From positions 1 through 42,434 of the forward strand of contig JBAJNL010000006.1 in assembly GCA_036881885.1 (NCBI GenBank): a DNA stretch of 42,434 nucleotides, read 5' to 3'. The notes beneath the pieces are model-generated. The model had not been told where the DNA came from. It ran no database searches and saw only the letters and a program-made list of their open reading frames with translations. Position numbers and translations under genes: made by a program. Source of the DNA: JBAJNL01 sp036881885 (GTDB lineage Bacteria > Pseudomonadota > Alphaproteobacteria > Holosporales > Hepatobacteraceae). Every line of letters begins with the position of its first letter. The first letter of the stretch is position 1. Positions 16,338 through 25,494 of this stretch are shown in pieces.

Positions 16338-17039
16338 TTATAACAAACCCTGCGCTCTAAAAGAGTACCATTCATATTTGCCAATGATAATATGGTCAAT
16401 CAAACGAAGGCCCATTTCATGGGATAAACGCCTTAAATGCTGCGTCACATCTTTGTCAGCCTTTGAGGGCGTTGCATAGCCCGAGGGATGGTTGTGCGCC
16501 ACCACAAGCGAGGCCGCATCAAGTGCCAGCGCCCTTTTCATAATCTCACGCGGATATAAAGCCGTATGATCCACCGTACCTTTTTGTTGGCATTCATCGG
16601 CCAAAAGGCTGCCTTTGGTGTCTAGAAAAAAAACACGAAATTGCTCGACTTTAAGTTGCGCCATTGTTGCACGACAATAACGCACCACACGATCCATGTT
16701 GTCTAAAAGCGAAACACGCGACAGCTTTTCTTTCAACAAACGATGCAACAAAGACTCAACAAGCTTAACCGCATACACTGCATGCGGCCCCATACCTTTA
16801 AGCGCCGCCAATTTTTCAGGCGTTGCACCCAAAACACCACCTAAGCTGTGGAAGTGTTTTAAAAGCGCTTTGGCTAAAGGCTTGGTGTCAGCGCGCGGCA
16901 AAGACAAAAATAAAAAAGATTCTAAAAGTTCGTAATCTGCCAACGAATCAGGTGCGCTTAAAAAACGCGCCTTCAGTCTTTGACGATGCCCAAGGCAGTG
17001 GTTGTTGTCTTGCGTTTTTAAGCTTGATCCGGTGTGCAT
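16338..17039 (-). CDS. radC: RadC-family JAB/MPN-domain protein
   Basis: A 233-residue RadC-type protein (historically called a DNA repair protein; its biochemical role is unsettled). The N-terminal part has helix-hairpin-helix-like sequence around KLAALKGMGPHAVYAVKLVE. The C-terminal JAB domain carries the metal-binding motif HNHPSGYATPSKADKDVT (HxHPSG...SxxD), with the preceding LDTKGSLLAD strand. The start overlaps the end of map by 22 bases, so it is coupled to it. Its placement among metabolic and LPS genes gives no further hint to its role. Confidence 0.93.
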   Translation of the reverse strand: MHTGSSLKTQDNNHCLGHRQRLKARFLSAPDSLADYELLESFLFLSLPRADTKPLAKALLKHFHSLGGVLGATPEKLAALKGMGPHAVYAVKLVESLLHRLLKEKLSRVSLLDNMDRVVRYCRATMAQLKVEQFRVFFLDTKGSLLADECQQKGTVDHTALYPREIMKRALALDAASLVVAHNHPSGYATPSKADKDVTQHLRRLSHEMGLRLIDHIIIGKYEWYSFRAQGLL

Positions 17040-17827
17040 GTGGTAAAAATTTCAACCCCATCTTTGGTCACCCCGACCGTATGTTCAAACTGCGCAGACA
17101 ATTTTTTATCTTTTGTCACCACAGTCCAGCCGTCTTGCAATGTTTTGGTGTCGGCCTTGCCAACGTTCAGCATGGGCTCGATCGTAAAAATCATGCCCTC
17201 TTGAAGTTGTAAGCCCGTATTACGATGCCCCACATGCAGCACAGACGGTGCACAGTGAAACTGTCGCCCAATGCCGTGCCCGCAATAATCGCGCACCACC
17301 GAAAAGCCTTTTTTACGGGCAAGGTTTTCGATAAAAAAACCAATATCCCCCAAAAAAGCGCCAGGCTTTACAAGCGCAATGGCCCCCTCAAGCGCCTGCT
17401 TGGTTGTTTGCACAAGGTCTTGTGCAATGGGCGGCACCGGCTCAAGCACAAACATGCGCGATGTATCGCCGTGCCACCCATCTAAAATAACGGTGACATC
17501 AACATTTAAGATGTCTGTTGAAAGCAGCGGCTTGTCATTGGGAATCCCATGACACACCACGTGATTCAGCGACGTACAAATGGATTTTGGATACCCCTTA
17601 TAACCCAGCGGCGCCGGCACGGCACCATGATCACGGATAAAGGTCTCACACAGTTCATCCAGCCGATTGGTCGTGATGCCTGGTTGCACAAAAGGTGTGA
17701 TATAGTCAAGCACCGAGGCGGCCAAACGACCGGCCTTGCGCATCGCATCGAACTCTTTGGCATTATGCAGATAAACAACGCCCTCTTGCGTTTGGATGTG
17801 TGGCGTTTTAGAGTCAGAGCACATCAT
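17018..17827 (-). CDS. map: Methionine aminopeptidase, type I
   Basis: A 269-residue type I MetAP, which removes the N-terminal methionine from nascent proteins in the cytoplasm. The five metal ligands are recognisable: D in NVDVTVILDGWHGD (two aspartates), H in YCGHGIGRQFHCAP, E in FTIEPMLNVG, and E in AQFEHTVGVT. The conserved substrate histidine lies in SLNHVVCHGIP. The start at 17827 gives an ATGA overlap with sfsA (17824 would give TGATG); the longer upstream reading frame lies inside sfsA. The length is close to the family norm of about 265 residues. Confidence 0.96.
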   Translation of the reverse strand: MMCSDSKTPHIQTQEGVVYLHNAKEFDAMRKAGRLAASVLDYITPFVQPGITTNRLDELCETFIRDHGAVPAPLGYKGYPKSICTSLNHVVCHGIPNDKPLLSTDILNVDVTVILDGWHGDTSRMFVLEPVPPIAQDLVQTTKQALEGAIALVKPGAFLGDIGFFIENLARKKGFSVVRDYCGHGIGRQFHCAPSVLHVGHRNTGLQLQEGMIFTIEPMLNVGKADTKTLQDGWTVVTKDKKLSAQFEHTVGVTKDGVEIFTTCTPDQA

Positions 17828-18576
17828 ACACACACTGCCTTTCCAGGCGTTGGCGGGGCTTTCTCTTTGCTGTCCCCCTGTTTTTTCAAAACATCCAAGG
17901 CACCTTTTAAAGAAACGCCTTTGGGTGTCAGGGTAAACGCATAGGCACACATTTCAACACCCACATCAAGCGCTTTGCGCGCTGTGGCATCATACAAGGG
18001 ATCAAACGTTTGGCAGGTGTCAAAGGCATGGCAATCGTCTCGCTGCACAGCATACACCAGCGCTGCACGATGCCCCAAACGCACTTTCTCCATCAATGCT
18101 TTAAGATGTTTCACACCCCGCTCGGTGGGTGAATCGGGGAACAGCGCCACGCCTTTTTCCTGATAGTGCACATTTTTCACCTCAACGTAGCACATCTCAG
18201 ATGGGGTGGATAACAAAAAATCAAACCGCACCCCTTTGGTTTCAGCCACTTCTGCACGTATCGTGTCAAACATATCAAAATGAGGCAAAACCTTTTGCGA
18301 AAGTGCTGCCTTGATAATTTTATTAGGCAAATGCGTGTTCACCCCCACCAGCGTGTTGTTGTGCTGAACCGCTTGCCAGGTATAGGGATATTTACGTTTT
18401 GCATGACCATCGTGTGACAAATAAACCACACTGTCTTTCACCAACAAATCACGCATGGCGCCCGTGTTGGGGCAATGCACTGTCTCGCACCTGCCATCAG
18501 GCAGTGTGACGTCTGCTAAAAAACGCTTATAGCGTTTTTGAAGGCGCGCGGGCGTCCAGTCAACCGGTAACAACAC
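17824..18576 (-). CDS. sfsA: SfsA-family protein (sugar fermentation stimulation homolog)
   Basis: A 250-residue SfsA family member. Motifs in order: LQKRYKRFLADVTLPDG, VHCPNTGAMRDLL, KRKYPYTWQAV, GVRFDFLLS, CYVEVKNVHYQ, and FPDSPTERGVKHLKALMEKV. In Escherichia coli SfsA influences maltose genes, and the fold is nuclease-like; the molecular function is unproven. The GTG at 18576, one base after the hemY stop, is chosen because it matches the usual N terminus; an ATG at 18627 would put 17 extra residues inside hemY. Confidence 0.92.
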   Translation of the reverse strand: MLLPVDWTPARLQKRYKRFLADVTLPDGRCETVHCPNTGAMRDLLVKDSVVYLSHDGHAKRKYPYTWQAVQHNNTLVGVNTHLPNKIIKAALSQKVLPHFDMFDTIRAEVAETKGVRFDFLLSTPSEMCYVEVKNVHYQEKGVALFPDSPTERGVKHLKALMEKVRLGHRAALVYAVQRDDCHAFDTCQTFDPLYDATARKALDVGVEMCAYAFTLTPKGVSLKGALDVLKKQGDSKEKAPPTPGKAVCV

Positions 18577-18577
18577 G

Positions 18578-19747
18578 CTAAAAACGCAACCCTTCCATAA
18601 GATCTTTAAGGGCCGTATCCATGACACCCATTCCTTGTTTCATCAGATTAAGACTATCACTTTTGTTTTCGTTATAGCGCAAAAGGCCCTTTAAAAACAG
18701 AGCCCATTCGGGCTTAAGGGGTGTCAGTTTTTCAGAACACTCAAGCACCACCGGACGCAGCTCGGCCTTAAAGGCGCATGTGCCAAGCAAAAGCAGGCTT
18801 AGGGGATGATCTTGCTGCTCGTTAACAATTTTTTTTACATGCTCGTAGCGTTCGGTTTTGGTTTTGCGTTCATATATTTTGCACAGCAAAGGAACCAGCT
18901 TTTGAGACGGACGCAAACGCCAGCTAGAGGCCAGAATGTCTTCGGCCTTTTTAAAGTCATCTTCTTGAATATAAAGCGCCACCAGCTCTGCCATCGCAGA
19001 ATCTTCTTCTGGCAGCAAAACCAATGCTTTTTCAAGCAGCCACTCTTTTTTTTTCGAAGACCCCTGCCACAAGATAGCTTTTTTAAGCAAAAGCTCACCT
19101 TCCCACTTCAGACGGTCGCTTGGGAAAAGCCGTTTTTTCTTCATGGTATAAAGCACTTGCTGCACAAGATCGACATCGTCATGCACAAGTGCGTTTTGAA
19201 CAAGCATTTTCAATGTCCATGGACTGTGATCTTGGTTTTCATAAAGCGCTTTAAGCAACTCATAGCCACGTTTTGTGTTGCCGCAAAAAAGCTCTTGACG
19301 CACTTTTTGACGCAAGGCCCACTTTTGTAGTGCCTCGAACACAGAGGCGCGCGTTAGGGCTTCGCGATACGCAATCGAGTTTTTTTTCTTATGCCGCATC
19401 ACGTCTAAAATAGCCCCAAAGGGTGTGCGTTTCATCCAACGCTGTTTCAGCAATTTGTCAAGATGCGCATCATCTTCACCATCCAGATAGATAAACGCTT
19501 TTGTCAGCAAAGCCCGTTCATTTTGAATGCCAAAGATCCAGCACAAAAGAGCGATCATCACTTTGTACACAAGCCATGCGCACCAGAACAACAAAACAAA
19601 GCCGCCCCACAGCACAAAAAAAGACAGTGTTTTTGATGTTGGTCCCCAAGCCAAAGACACGCTGACATCTTGAAGCGCCGAAAACCCCAAAGGTGCGCAC
19701 AACACACTGACAAAGAAGATGTTTTTTAAAAAAAACCTTGCATACAT
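18578..19747 (-). CDS. hemY: HemY-like membrane-anchored TPR protein
   Basis: A 389-residue protein of the HemY-N/TPR family that commonly follows hemC-hemD in proteobacteria. Two N-terminal hydrophobic segments anchor it in the inner membrane (near residues 8-25 and 42-70, with SFFVLWGGFVLLFWCAWLVY). The remainder is helical repeats of TPR type, for example ELVALYIQEDDFKKAEDILA. The biochemical role is not settled and is thought to concern late heme synthesis or its assembly. It lies 67 bases downstream of hemD and directly upstream of sfsA. Confidence 0.82.
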   Translation of the reverse strand: MYARFFLKNIFFVSVLCAPLGFSALQDVSVSLAWGPTSKTLSFFVLWGGFVLLFWCAWLVYKVMIALLCWIFGIQNERALLTKAFIYLDGEDDAHLDKLLKQRWMKRTPFGAILDVMRHKKKNSIAYREALTRASVFEALQKWALRQKVRQELFCGNTKRGYELLKALYENQDHSPWTLKMLVQNALVHDDVDLVQQVLYTMKKKRLFPSDRLKWEGELLLKKAILWQGSSKKKEWLLEKALVLLPEEDSAMAELVALYIQEDDFKKAEDILASSWRLRPSQKLVPLLCKIYERKTKTERYEHVKKIVNEQQDHPLSLLLLGTCAFKAELRPVVLECSEKLTPLKPEWALFLKGLLRYNENKSDSLNLMKQGMGVMDTALKDLMEGLRF

Positions 19748-19814
19748 CGTGCTTTAACGCCCCTTTGTTTTTTGCATCCTTGCTTTATCTTAAACGATCT
19801 TTCCCTAGAAAGTT

Positions 19815-20522
19815 TTACCACAAAGCTTTTTGTACCCTTTTTTTAAGATGCGACAGTGAAGGCGTTGCAGGATATAACAAAGACGACCCCACCTGATCTG
19901 CTAAAGGTGCACCGCTTGCGGCACTAAGCGCAAAAAAGTGCGTTTCGGCTAACAAAGGTTTAAGGGCGTTTGCCGCCATGATATCTTTTAACGCCTGCGC
20001 AATGCGTAAAGACAACACCAGCACACCCCATGGTTTGGATAAAAGTTCCTGGTGCAATCGTTTAGCCCCTTCTGGACGTAAGACCAGCTTGTAAACACAG
20101 TGCTGGCAAAGAGGCAGGTTGCGCTTTTCAAGTGTTTCTTTTAAAGGATAGCGAACCTCTTGCCCGCGCAGATAAAAAAGTGGGCGCCCCTGCGCTTTGG
20201 TAGCCACAAGATCAACCAACCCTTTGGCCGTGCCATCAGATGACATAACGCCGTTTTGATACCCCAGCGCTTGCGCAAGAGCGTAACTGGCTTGCCCCAC
20301 CACAAAAAGTAAAATATCTTTTGGAACACCAAAACGCGCAAGCGCGCGCACGCCGTTTTTGCTTGTCACACACACAGCCGCATCTTTTGGCAGCGGTGTT
20401 TTAGGTGGCTTAAACAGCACATCAAACAAGGCAATATCTTTGACCGCAACGGCGACATCTTCAAAAAAGTGAGCTGTCTCTGTTGCCTCATTAGACGCAC
20501 GCGGAATTACAAGGGTTTGCAT
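19815..20522 (-). CDS. hemD: Uroporphyrinogen-III synthase
   Basis: A 235-residue HemD, which cyclises hydroxymethylbilane with inversion of ring D to give uroporphyrinogen III. The family is weakly conserved; recognisable parts are LVIPRASNEATET at the start, AAVCVTSKNGVRALARFG, VVGQASYALAQALGY, FYLRGQEVRYPLKETLEKRN and VLVLSLRIAQALKDIM. The position right after hemC supports the call. The ATG at 20522 overlaps the end of hemC by 16 bases; longer starts lie deeper inside hemC. Confidence 0.88.
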   Translation of the reverse strand: MQTLVIPRASNEATETAHFFEDVAVAVKDIALFDVLFKPPKTPLPKDAAVCVTSKNGVRALARFGVPKDILLFVVGQASYALAQALGYQNGVMSSDGTAKGLVDLVATKAQGRPLFYLRGQEVRYPLKETLEKRNLPLCQHCVYKLVLRPEGAKRLHQELLSKPWGVLVLSLRIAQALKDIMAANALKPLLAETHFFALSAASGAPLADQVGSSLLYPATPSLSHLKKRVQKALW

Positions 20523-21454
20523 GACACACAACTTTTTTGATGGCCTGCAAGCAGCGCTTCTGCAAACTGTTTGCCCACCGCACACAAGTCATCGTGTGTG
20601 CAAGAAAGCGCTTTGATCGCAACTGTTTTATGAAGCCACGCCGCTTGGTCACCGTTTGGCGCACATAAAAAACCACTTAAATAAACAGCTTCGTTTTGAA
20701 CATCAGCGTACCCGCCAACGGGCGTCTCGCACGTGCCTTCTATGGTTCTTAAAAAAGCACGCTCGATCTTTAAACGGGCTTCGGTGATCTTGTGCGTTAG
20801 GCAAGTAACGTGCTTGATAGTGCCTTGGTCATCACACCGACATTGCAACGCCAAAACACCTTGCCCCACCGCCGGAACCATTTGTTGGATAGGCAGCCAC
20901 TGAAACGACAACGGCGCTTTAAGCGGCATCAGCCCCAACCTTTGAAGACCCGCACCTGCCAAAATCAGCGCATCCACGTCGCCCTTTTCAAGCTTGTCCA
21001 GGCGCGTGCCAACACTGCCACGCATCTCGGCCACACGCAGCTTTGGGTAGGCATGCAGCAGTTGCCATTTGCGTCTTAACGAGCACGTGCCAACGGTTAA
21101 AGAAGTCTGGGCCAGAAGGCCTTGTGGCACTTTTTGTTGCAACACCCACAAATCTTGCGGCACCTCGGCCCGAGGCGTTGCCACAACACAAAGCCCCTCT
21201 GTTTCTTGATGCGGTATGTCTTTGTAAGAGTGCACCGCAATGTCGATGTCTTTTTGTAACAAAGCCTCTTCTATCTCTTTGATAAAAAGGCCTTTTCCTC
21301 CATGAAAGCGCAGTGGTTTTAAAAAGCGATCACCGCTGGTTGAAAACGTCACAAGAGTTGTTTTGATGCCTTGTTGCTGCAGTGCATGCTGCACCAGCTT
21401 TGTTTGCGCCATGGCTAAAGGTGTTCGACGCGTACCCAAACGTACTGTGTTCAT
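20507..21454 (-). CDS. hemC: Porphobilinogen deaminase (hydroxymethylbilane synthase)
   Basis: A 315-residue HemC, which joins four porphobilinogens into hydroxymethylbilane. Seen: the N-terminal VRLGTRRTPLAMAQTKLV, the loop TFSTSGDRFLKPL, the catalytic aspartate in IAVHSYKDIPHQ, TCSLRRKWQLLHAYP with the cofactor-contacting arginines, and the dipyrromethane cofactor cysteine in GTCETPVGGYA. The ATG at 21454 matches the family start and has a G-rich stretch upstream. It is divergent from fliI with 50 bases between. Confidence 0.96.
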   Translation of the reverse strand: MNTVRLGTRRTPLAMAQTKLVQHALQQQGIKTTLVTFSTSGDRFLKPLRFHGGKGLFIKEIEEALLQKDIDIAVHSYKDIPHQETEGLCVVATPRAEVPQDLWVLQQKVPQGLLAQTSLTVGTCSLRRKWQLLHAYPKLRVAEMRGSVGTRLDKLEKGDVDALILAGAGLQRLGLMPLKAPLSFQWLPIQQMVPAVGQGVLALQCRCDDQGTIKHVTCLTHKITEARLKIERAFLRTIEGTCETPVGGYADVQNEAVYLSGFLCAPNGDQAAWLHKTVAIKALSCTHDDLCAVGKQFAEALLAGHQKSCVSCKPL

Positions 21455-21504
21455 AAAGCCGCCCCCCCAACTGCAGCACTTTTGTTTAGGATATCGCGTT
21501 TTTT

Positions 21505-22941
21505 TTGAAGCTTGAGCCAACGCCCCTCATCAAAGCAAAAAAAAAAGTATTTGTTAAGAAGTATTCCGATAGAATTTCACCTAAATTTAATGAAAAGCGT
21601 TTTTTGCATCACGTGCTTTTACAGCCAAACGAAATACTTGATCTTTTTGCATCCAACTTGAACCAAATCAGGACAAGCTGTTGGTTTGGCCGCGTGCACT
21701 CGATTGTCGGCCTTTTGGTTGAGGTCAAAGGTATTAACGAATACGTGCAACTGGGCAGCGTTGTGTCGATTCACCGTGACAGCCAGCCGCCCCTTTTAGC
21801 CGAAGTTGTGGGCTTTAAAGAAAACATGACCCTTGTCATGGGTTATGGCTTTTTAGAGGGCATTAAGCCCCGATCAAAAGTCGTCGTTTTACGTGCGGGG
21901 CTTAACATTCATCCTACCAGCGCATGGAAAGGCCGCGTCATTGATGGCCTGTGCAACCCCATCGACAACAAAGGCCCTTTGTTGCAGGGCACACAACCTT
22001 ATTTCGTCAAAGCCACACCACCACCAGCCCACACCCGACTGCGCACCAAAGAGCCGATCAGCCTGGGTGTGCGCGCCATTAACACCTTTGCCACATGCTG
22101 CAAAGGCCAACGCATGGGCGTTTTTTCAGCAACCGGCGTCGGCAAATCTATTCTACTGGGGCAAATCACACGCTTTACACAATGCGATGTCATTGTGGTG
22201 GGCCTCATCGGTGAGCGTGGGCGTGAGGTTAACGAATTTATCGAAGATCAGTTAGGCCCCGAAGGCCTTAAAAAAGCCATTGTTGTGGTGGCCACATCAG
22301 ATATGCCCGCGCTTGTGCGCCGTCAAGCAGCTTATGTCACACTGACGCTGGCTGAATACTTTCGCGATCAAAAACTGAACGTTTTGTGCGTTGTTGACAG
22401 CATGACGCGGTTTGCCCTTGCCCAACGCGAAATTGGTCTCTCTATCGGTGAACCCCCCACCACACGTGGCTTTCCGCCAACCGTTTTTTCTGAACTGCCG
22501 CGCCTGCTTGAAAGAGCGGGCAATACAGACCATGAGGGCTCGATCACCGGTATCTTTAGCGTGCTTGTTGAAGGCGACGATCACAACGAGCCTATCTCGG
22601 ACACCACACGTGGCATTCTGGATGGCCATATTGTCCTTGACCGCAGCATTGCTGAAAGAGGCCGCTATCCTGCCATTAATATCTTAAAAAGCATCTCGCG
22701 CAGCATGCCCGCGCGCACCATTGATGAAGAGGCTTTGATTCAAAAAGCCAAAAAAGTGGTTTCGGTGTATGAAGAGATGGCCGATATGGTTCATCTTGGC
22801 GCCTATAAAAAAGGGCAATCGCCCGAGATTGACGAGGCCGTGCGTTTGTTTCCAAAAATTGAAGCCTTTCTGCAACAGGCCAAAGATGACGAAAGCCATT
22901 TTGAGGACGGGCTTTTAAAGCTAAAAAAAGTTTTTAGCTGA
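21505..22941 (+). CDS. fliI: Flagellar export ATPase FliI
   Basis: A 478-residue type III export ATPase of flagellar type. Motifs: GRVHSIVGLLVEVKG at the N-terminal barrel, P-loop ATGVGKS, GLIGERGREVNEFIED, Walker B VLCVVDSMTRFALAQREIGL, GEPPTTRGFPPTVF, and LVEGDDHNEPISDTTRGILD with HIVLDRSIAERGRYPAI. The residue opening the P-loop is serine where many FliI proteins have alanine or glycine. The only start that keeps the whole N-terminal region is a TTG at 21505, with a poorly placed AGGA; the true start is uncertain. It is followed by fliJ in a TGATG overlap, which supports FliI over the virulence paralogue SctN. Confidence 0.92.
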   Translation: MKLEPTPLIKAKKKVFVKKYSDRISPKFNEKRFLHHVLLQPNEILDLFASNLNQIRTSCWFGRVHSIVGLLVEVKGINEYVQLGSVVSIHRDSQPPLLAEVVGFKENMTLVMGYGFLEGIKPRSKVVVLRAGLNIHPTSAWKGRVIDGLCNPIDNKGPLLQGTQPYFVKATPPPAHTRLRTKEPISLGVRAINTFATCCKGQRMGVFSATGVGKSILLGQITRFTQCDVIVVGLIGERGREVNEFIEDQLGPEGLKKAIVVVATSDMPALVRRQAAYVTLTLAEYFRDQKLNVLCVVDSMTRFALAQREIGLSIGEPPTTRGFPPTVFSELPRLLERAGNTDHEGSITGIFSVLVEGDDHNEPISDTTRGILDGHIVLDRSIAERGRYPAINILKSISRSMPARTIDEEALIQKAKKVVSVYEEMADMVHLGAYKKGQSPEIDEAVRLFPKIEAFLQQAKDDESHFEDGLLKLKKVFS

Positions 22942-23378
22942 TGAAAATCAAAACGCATCAAAAGATAGAAGCGCTTTTAAAAAAGCAGGCCCAACAAAAA
23001 AGGCTTCAATTACTTGAAAAACAAGCTGAAAACGCAACCCTGCACGAAAGCAAAAAAGCGCTTAGCCAATCGGTTGAGGCCGAGTGGCGGCTGGTGCGCC
23101 AATCGCCCGAGCTGCGATCGCTTTTTGAGGATTTTTTAAAAGAGATTCAAACCCGCCAAGATGCGCTGCAAGAAAACATTAAAGCGAATCAACAGGCCAT
23201 CGAAAAAACACACGCAGATATTCAAGCGCTTTTCAGACAAGCCCAGCCACACAAAACAGTGCAAGAAAAAGAAACGGTGCGCCTTAAAGAGACCGAGAAA
23301 AAGTTAGAAGAAAAACAGCTTGATGATGTGAGAACACAAAAAACCACTAAGATTTTTTCTCATAGGACTGAAAAATAG
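22941..23378 (+). CDS. fliJ: FliJ-like flagellar export chaperone
   Basis: A 145-residue protein, almost entirely charged coiled coil (EALLKKQAQQKRLQLLEKQA at the start, KETEKKLEEKQLDD near the end). FliJ sequences are poorly conserved; the identification rests on size, coiled-coil nature and its place immediately after fliI with TGATG coupling. FliJ sits in the central hole of the FliI hexamer and couples it to the export gate. Its 3' end overlaps the convergent popZ gene by 32 bases. Confidence 0.72.
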   Translation: MKIKTHQKIEALLKKQAQQKRLQLLEKQAENATLHESKKALSQSVEAEWRLVRQSPELRSLFEDFLKEIQTRQDALQENIKANQQAIEKTHADIQALFRQAQPHKTVQEKETVRLKETEKKLEEKQLDDVRTQKTTKIFSHRTEK

Positions 23379-23808
23379 TCCGAATCTGCTCTTTTAAAAC
23401 ACGCTCGGCCATTTGCGGAATATGCTCTTTGGCCCATGTTTCAAAATAATCTCCCATAATTTTTTGCAAAGAGGCCAGCAAAAAGCCCTCAAGGCCGCCC
23501 GTCAGGCGCTCTTGCTGGGCAATTTTTGAGGCCAAGTCATGCCCCTTCACAGCCTCGCGATCCATTGACAGCACCGCGCTGCCTTGGCCACCTGCTTTTA
23601 AAGTGGGCGACGTACCTTTGGGCTCTTGCGTGCTCTGCTTGGGTTTTTTGACCACATCTTTGAGATCAAGAACTTCCGATGTCTCTTGTTTGCCAAAGCG
23701 ATCAAACGGACGTTTGGCTGCCGCCTTGTCGCCAATTTTACTTTCTGTCGCCAAAATCGTGCGGATAGAAGAGAGCACCTCTTCCATAGACATTTCTTGC
23801 TCGGCCAT
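23347..23808 (-). CDS. popZ: PopZ-like DUF2497 polar organising protein
   Basis: A 153-residue protein with the alphaproteobacterial PopZ/DUF2497 layout. The short N-terminal helix MSMEEVLSSIRTIL is characteristic. A variable, disordered lysine- and proline-rich middle follows, and then a C-terminal helical oligomerisation region with GLEGFLLASLQKIMGDYFET and HIPQMAERVLKEQIRTIF. PopZ assembles into polar condensates that anchor the chromosome origin. The middle linker is short compared with Caulobacter. It lies 7 bases downstream of tolC, an arrangement common in alphaproteobacteria, where valS often follows; here the convergent fliJ follows instead. Confidence 0.85.
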   Translation of the reverse strand: MAEQEMSMEEVLSSIRTILATESKIGDKAAAKRPFDRFGKQETSEVLDLKDVVKKPKQSTQEPKGTSPTLKAGGQGSAVLSMDREAVKGHDLASKIAQQERLTGGLEGFLLASLQKIMGDYFETWAKEHIPQMAERVLKEQIRTIFQSYEKKS

Positions 23809-23815
23809 AAAGCAC

Positions 23816-25336
23816 CTATTGATCCGTTAACAATTGCGGCTTGTCCTGCTGAGGCGCAAGCCCTAACCAAGGACCATACGCTTTTGGATCATAATATGCA
23901 ACACGCAACTTCAACGTTCTTGCCGTCAGGTTTCCCGTATAGTACAAAATCGTTAGCCCCTCAAGCATCGCTTTTTTCTTATGTTCCATCAGGTTTTGAT
24001 AGGCTTCTTCTTTTCTTTCTTGCACTTCTGACACGTTCACAAACGTGCGGGTGCCTTGCAGATACTCTTCTTGCATGGCCTCAAGAGCGCGCTCGTTTGC
24101 ATAAAGCTCAATCTTATAACGCTCGACACCTTTTCTGGCCGAACGCATTTGATACCAGGCCTGCAGCGCTCGTTGACGCACATCTAATTGCACATCTTGA
24201 CGGTTGAGGCGTCTTGCATTCAAGTCTTGCTCGGCCACGCGCACAAGGGATTGCTGGCGCCCCAAAGGCAAGGGAATATTCAAACTTGCCGTTGCCTTTA
24301 AAATGCCATCATTGGTTTTAACACGCGTCGATGTTGCCGCCGGACCAAAACGCGTGTTGCCAAACTGCCTACCTGCATCAGCCTGCAAATCAACGCTTGG
24401 AAGCATTTGACCCGATAGCTGTGATTGCACTTCATGACGCGAGGCGCTTTCTTGTTTGGCCGCAGCCAGAACAGAAAAATTACCTTTTAAAACAGCTTGA
24501 ATCAGCATGTTTTTATTTTTAGGCAAATGAAGCTGAATGTCATCTGGCCAGACCAAAATGCTTTCATCAATCGCACAACCCGTAAAACGCTGCAATTGTG
24601 TTTTGGCAACGGCCAAACGCCCCACAGCCTCAACGTACTTTGCCTGGGATTCGGCCAACTTGCCTTGCGCAATCAAGGTGTCGGTATGGCGCAACTCACC
24701 CACCTCGAAACGTGCCTTGGTTTGCTCGAAAAGCTCTTGCGACAGCACGGCATTTTGCTTGTAAAATTCTTTGAGCTGCTTGGCCACAAGCACCTCAAGA
24801 AAAGCGCGCAGCGTTTCTAAGAAAATAGACGACTCTTTATCATACATCGCAAGCTCAGAAGCTATAATAGCGTCTGACGCTTTGCGCGTTCTTGCCAGTG
24901 TGCCACCGCTGGCGAAGATATTCTGTTTTAAACGCACACCATAGCCCATGGGCTGCTGCAACCGATCTGTTGTTCCTTGCGCGCCCTTTTTGACGTTGTG
25001 TTTTTCAATGTCATAGGTTGCATAGCCACTGGCATCAGGCACCCACTCGGCATAGGCTTGCTTTTTTGACTCTTGCGTGCGCCGCACCTCGGTACGTGCT
25101 GTTCTGATCTGCGGGCTAAAATCATAAGCTGCCGCCAGGGCATCTTGCCACGTTTTGATCGCAGCGCTTTTTTTCGCACCTTGCACTTGAATGGCCTGCG
25201 CTTTTGTTTGCTTGGTGTTGGTTTGCTTGTTAGCAGGCGCCGCCTTGGCTGCCTGCTTTGCAGGAGGCGCGCACAAGGGCGAAACAAGGCCCAACAAAAG
25301 GGCGGTCGAGGCAAAGCAAAACAAGCGTACGGGCAT
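23816..25336 (-). CDS. tolC: TolC-family outer-membrane efflux/secretion channel
   Basis: A ~506-residue TolC family protein forming the outer-membrane exit duct for tripartite efflux pumps or type I secretion. A signal peptide (MPVRLFCFASTALLLGLVSP) is followed by an Ala/Lys/Gln-rich linker, and then by the two OEP repeats of long helices: YDFSPQIRTARTEVRRTQES, AKTQLQRFTG, QSLVRVAEQDLNARRLNRQD, and FVNVSEVQERKEEAYQNLME. The ATG at 25336 is preferred; a GTG at 25342 is two codons earlier. No pump or type I ABC gene is next to it. Confidence 0.9.
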   Translation of the reverse strand: MPVRLFCFASTALLLGLVSPLCAPPAKQAAKAAPANKQTNTKQTKAQAIQVQGAKKSAAIKTWQDALAAAYDFSPQIRTARTEVRRTQESKKQAYAEWVPDASGYATYDIEKHNVKKGAQGTTDRLQQPMGYGVRLKQNIFASGGTLARTRKASDAIIASELAMYDKESSIFLETLRAFLEVLVAKQLKEFYKQNAVLSQELFEQTKARFEVGELRHTDTLIAQGKLAESQAKYVEAVGRLAVAKTQLQRFTGCAIDESILVWPDDIQLHLPKNKNMLIQAVLKGNFSVLAAAKQESASRHEVQSQLSGQMLPSVDLQADAGRQFGNTRFGPAATSTRVKTNDGILKATASLNIPLPLGRQQSLVRVAEQDLNARRLNRQDVQLDVRQRALQAWYQMRSARKGVERYKIELYANERALEAMQEEYLQGTRTFVNVSEVQERKEEAYQNLMEHKKKAMLEGLTILYYTGNLTARTLKLRVAYYDPKAYGPWLGLAPQQDKPQLLTDQ

Positions 25337-25494
25337 CTTCACACAAAATCAGCGAAAAATTTATCCCTATTCTACGCATTTTCAAAAAGGACGCAAAATA
25401 ATTTTTTTGGTTCACACAAACATCGAATTCCCTTAAAATTATTTTCTGACAGCAGTTTTGGCACAGAGGTGCCCCGTTAACGTCTTTTAAGCCT

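Noticed and set aside
21505..22941. Virulence type III secretion ATPase (SctN) or F1 ATP synthase beta subunit instead of FliI
   Set aside because: The GLLVEV, GEPPTTRG and LVEGDD blocks fit export ATPases, not F1, and the next gene is FliJ-like with no secretion-system neighbours.
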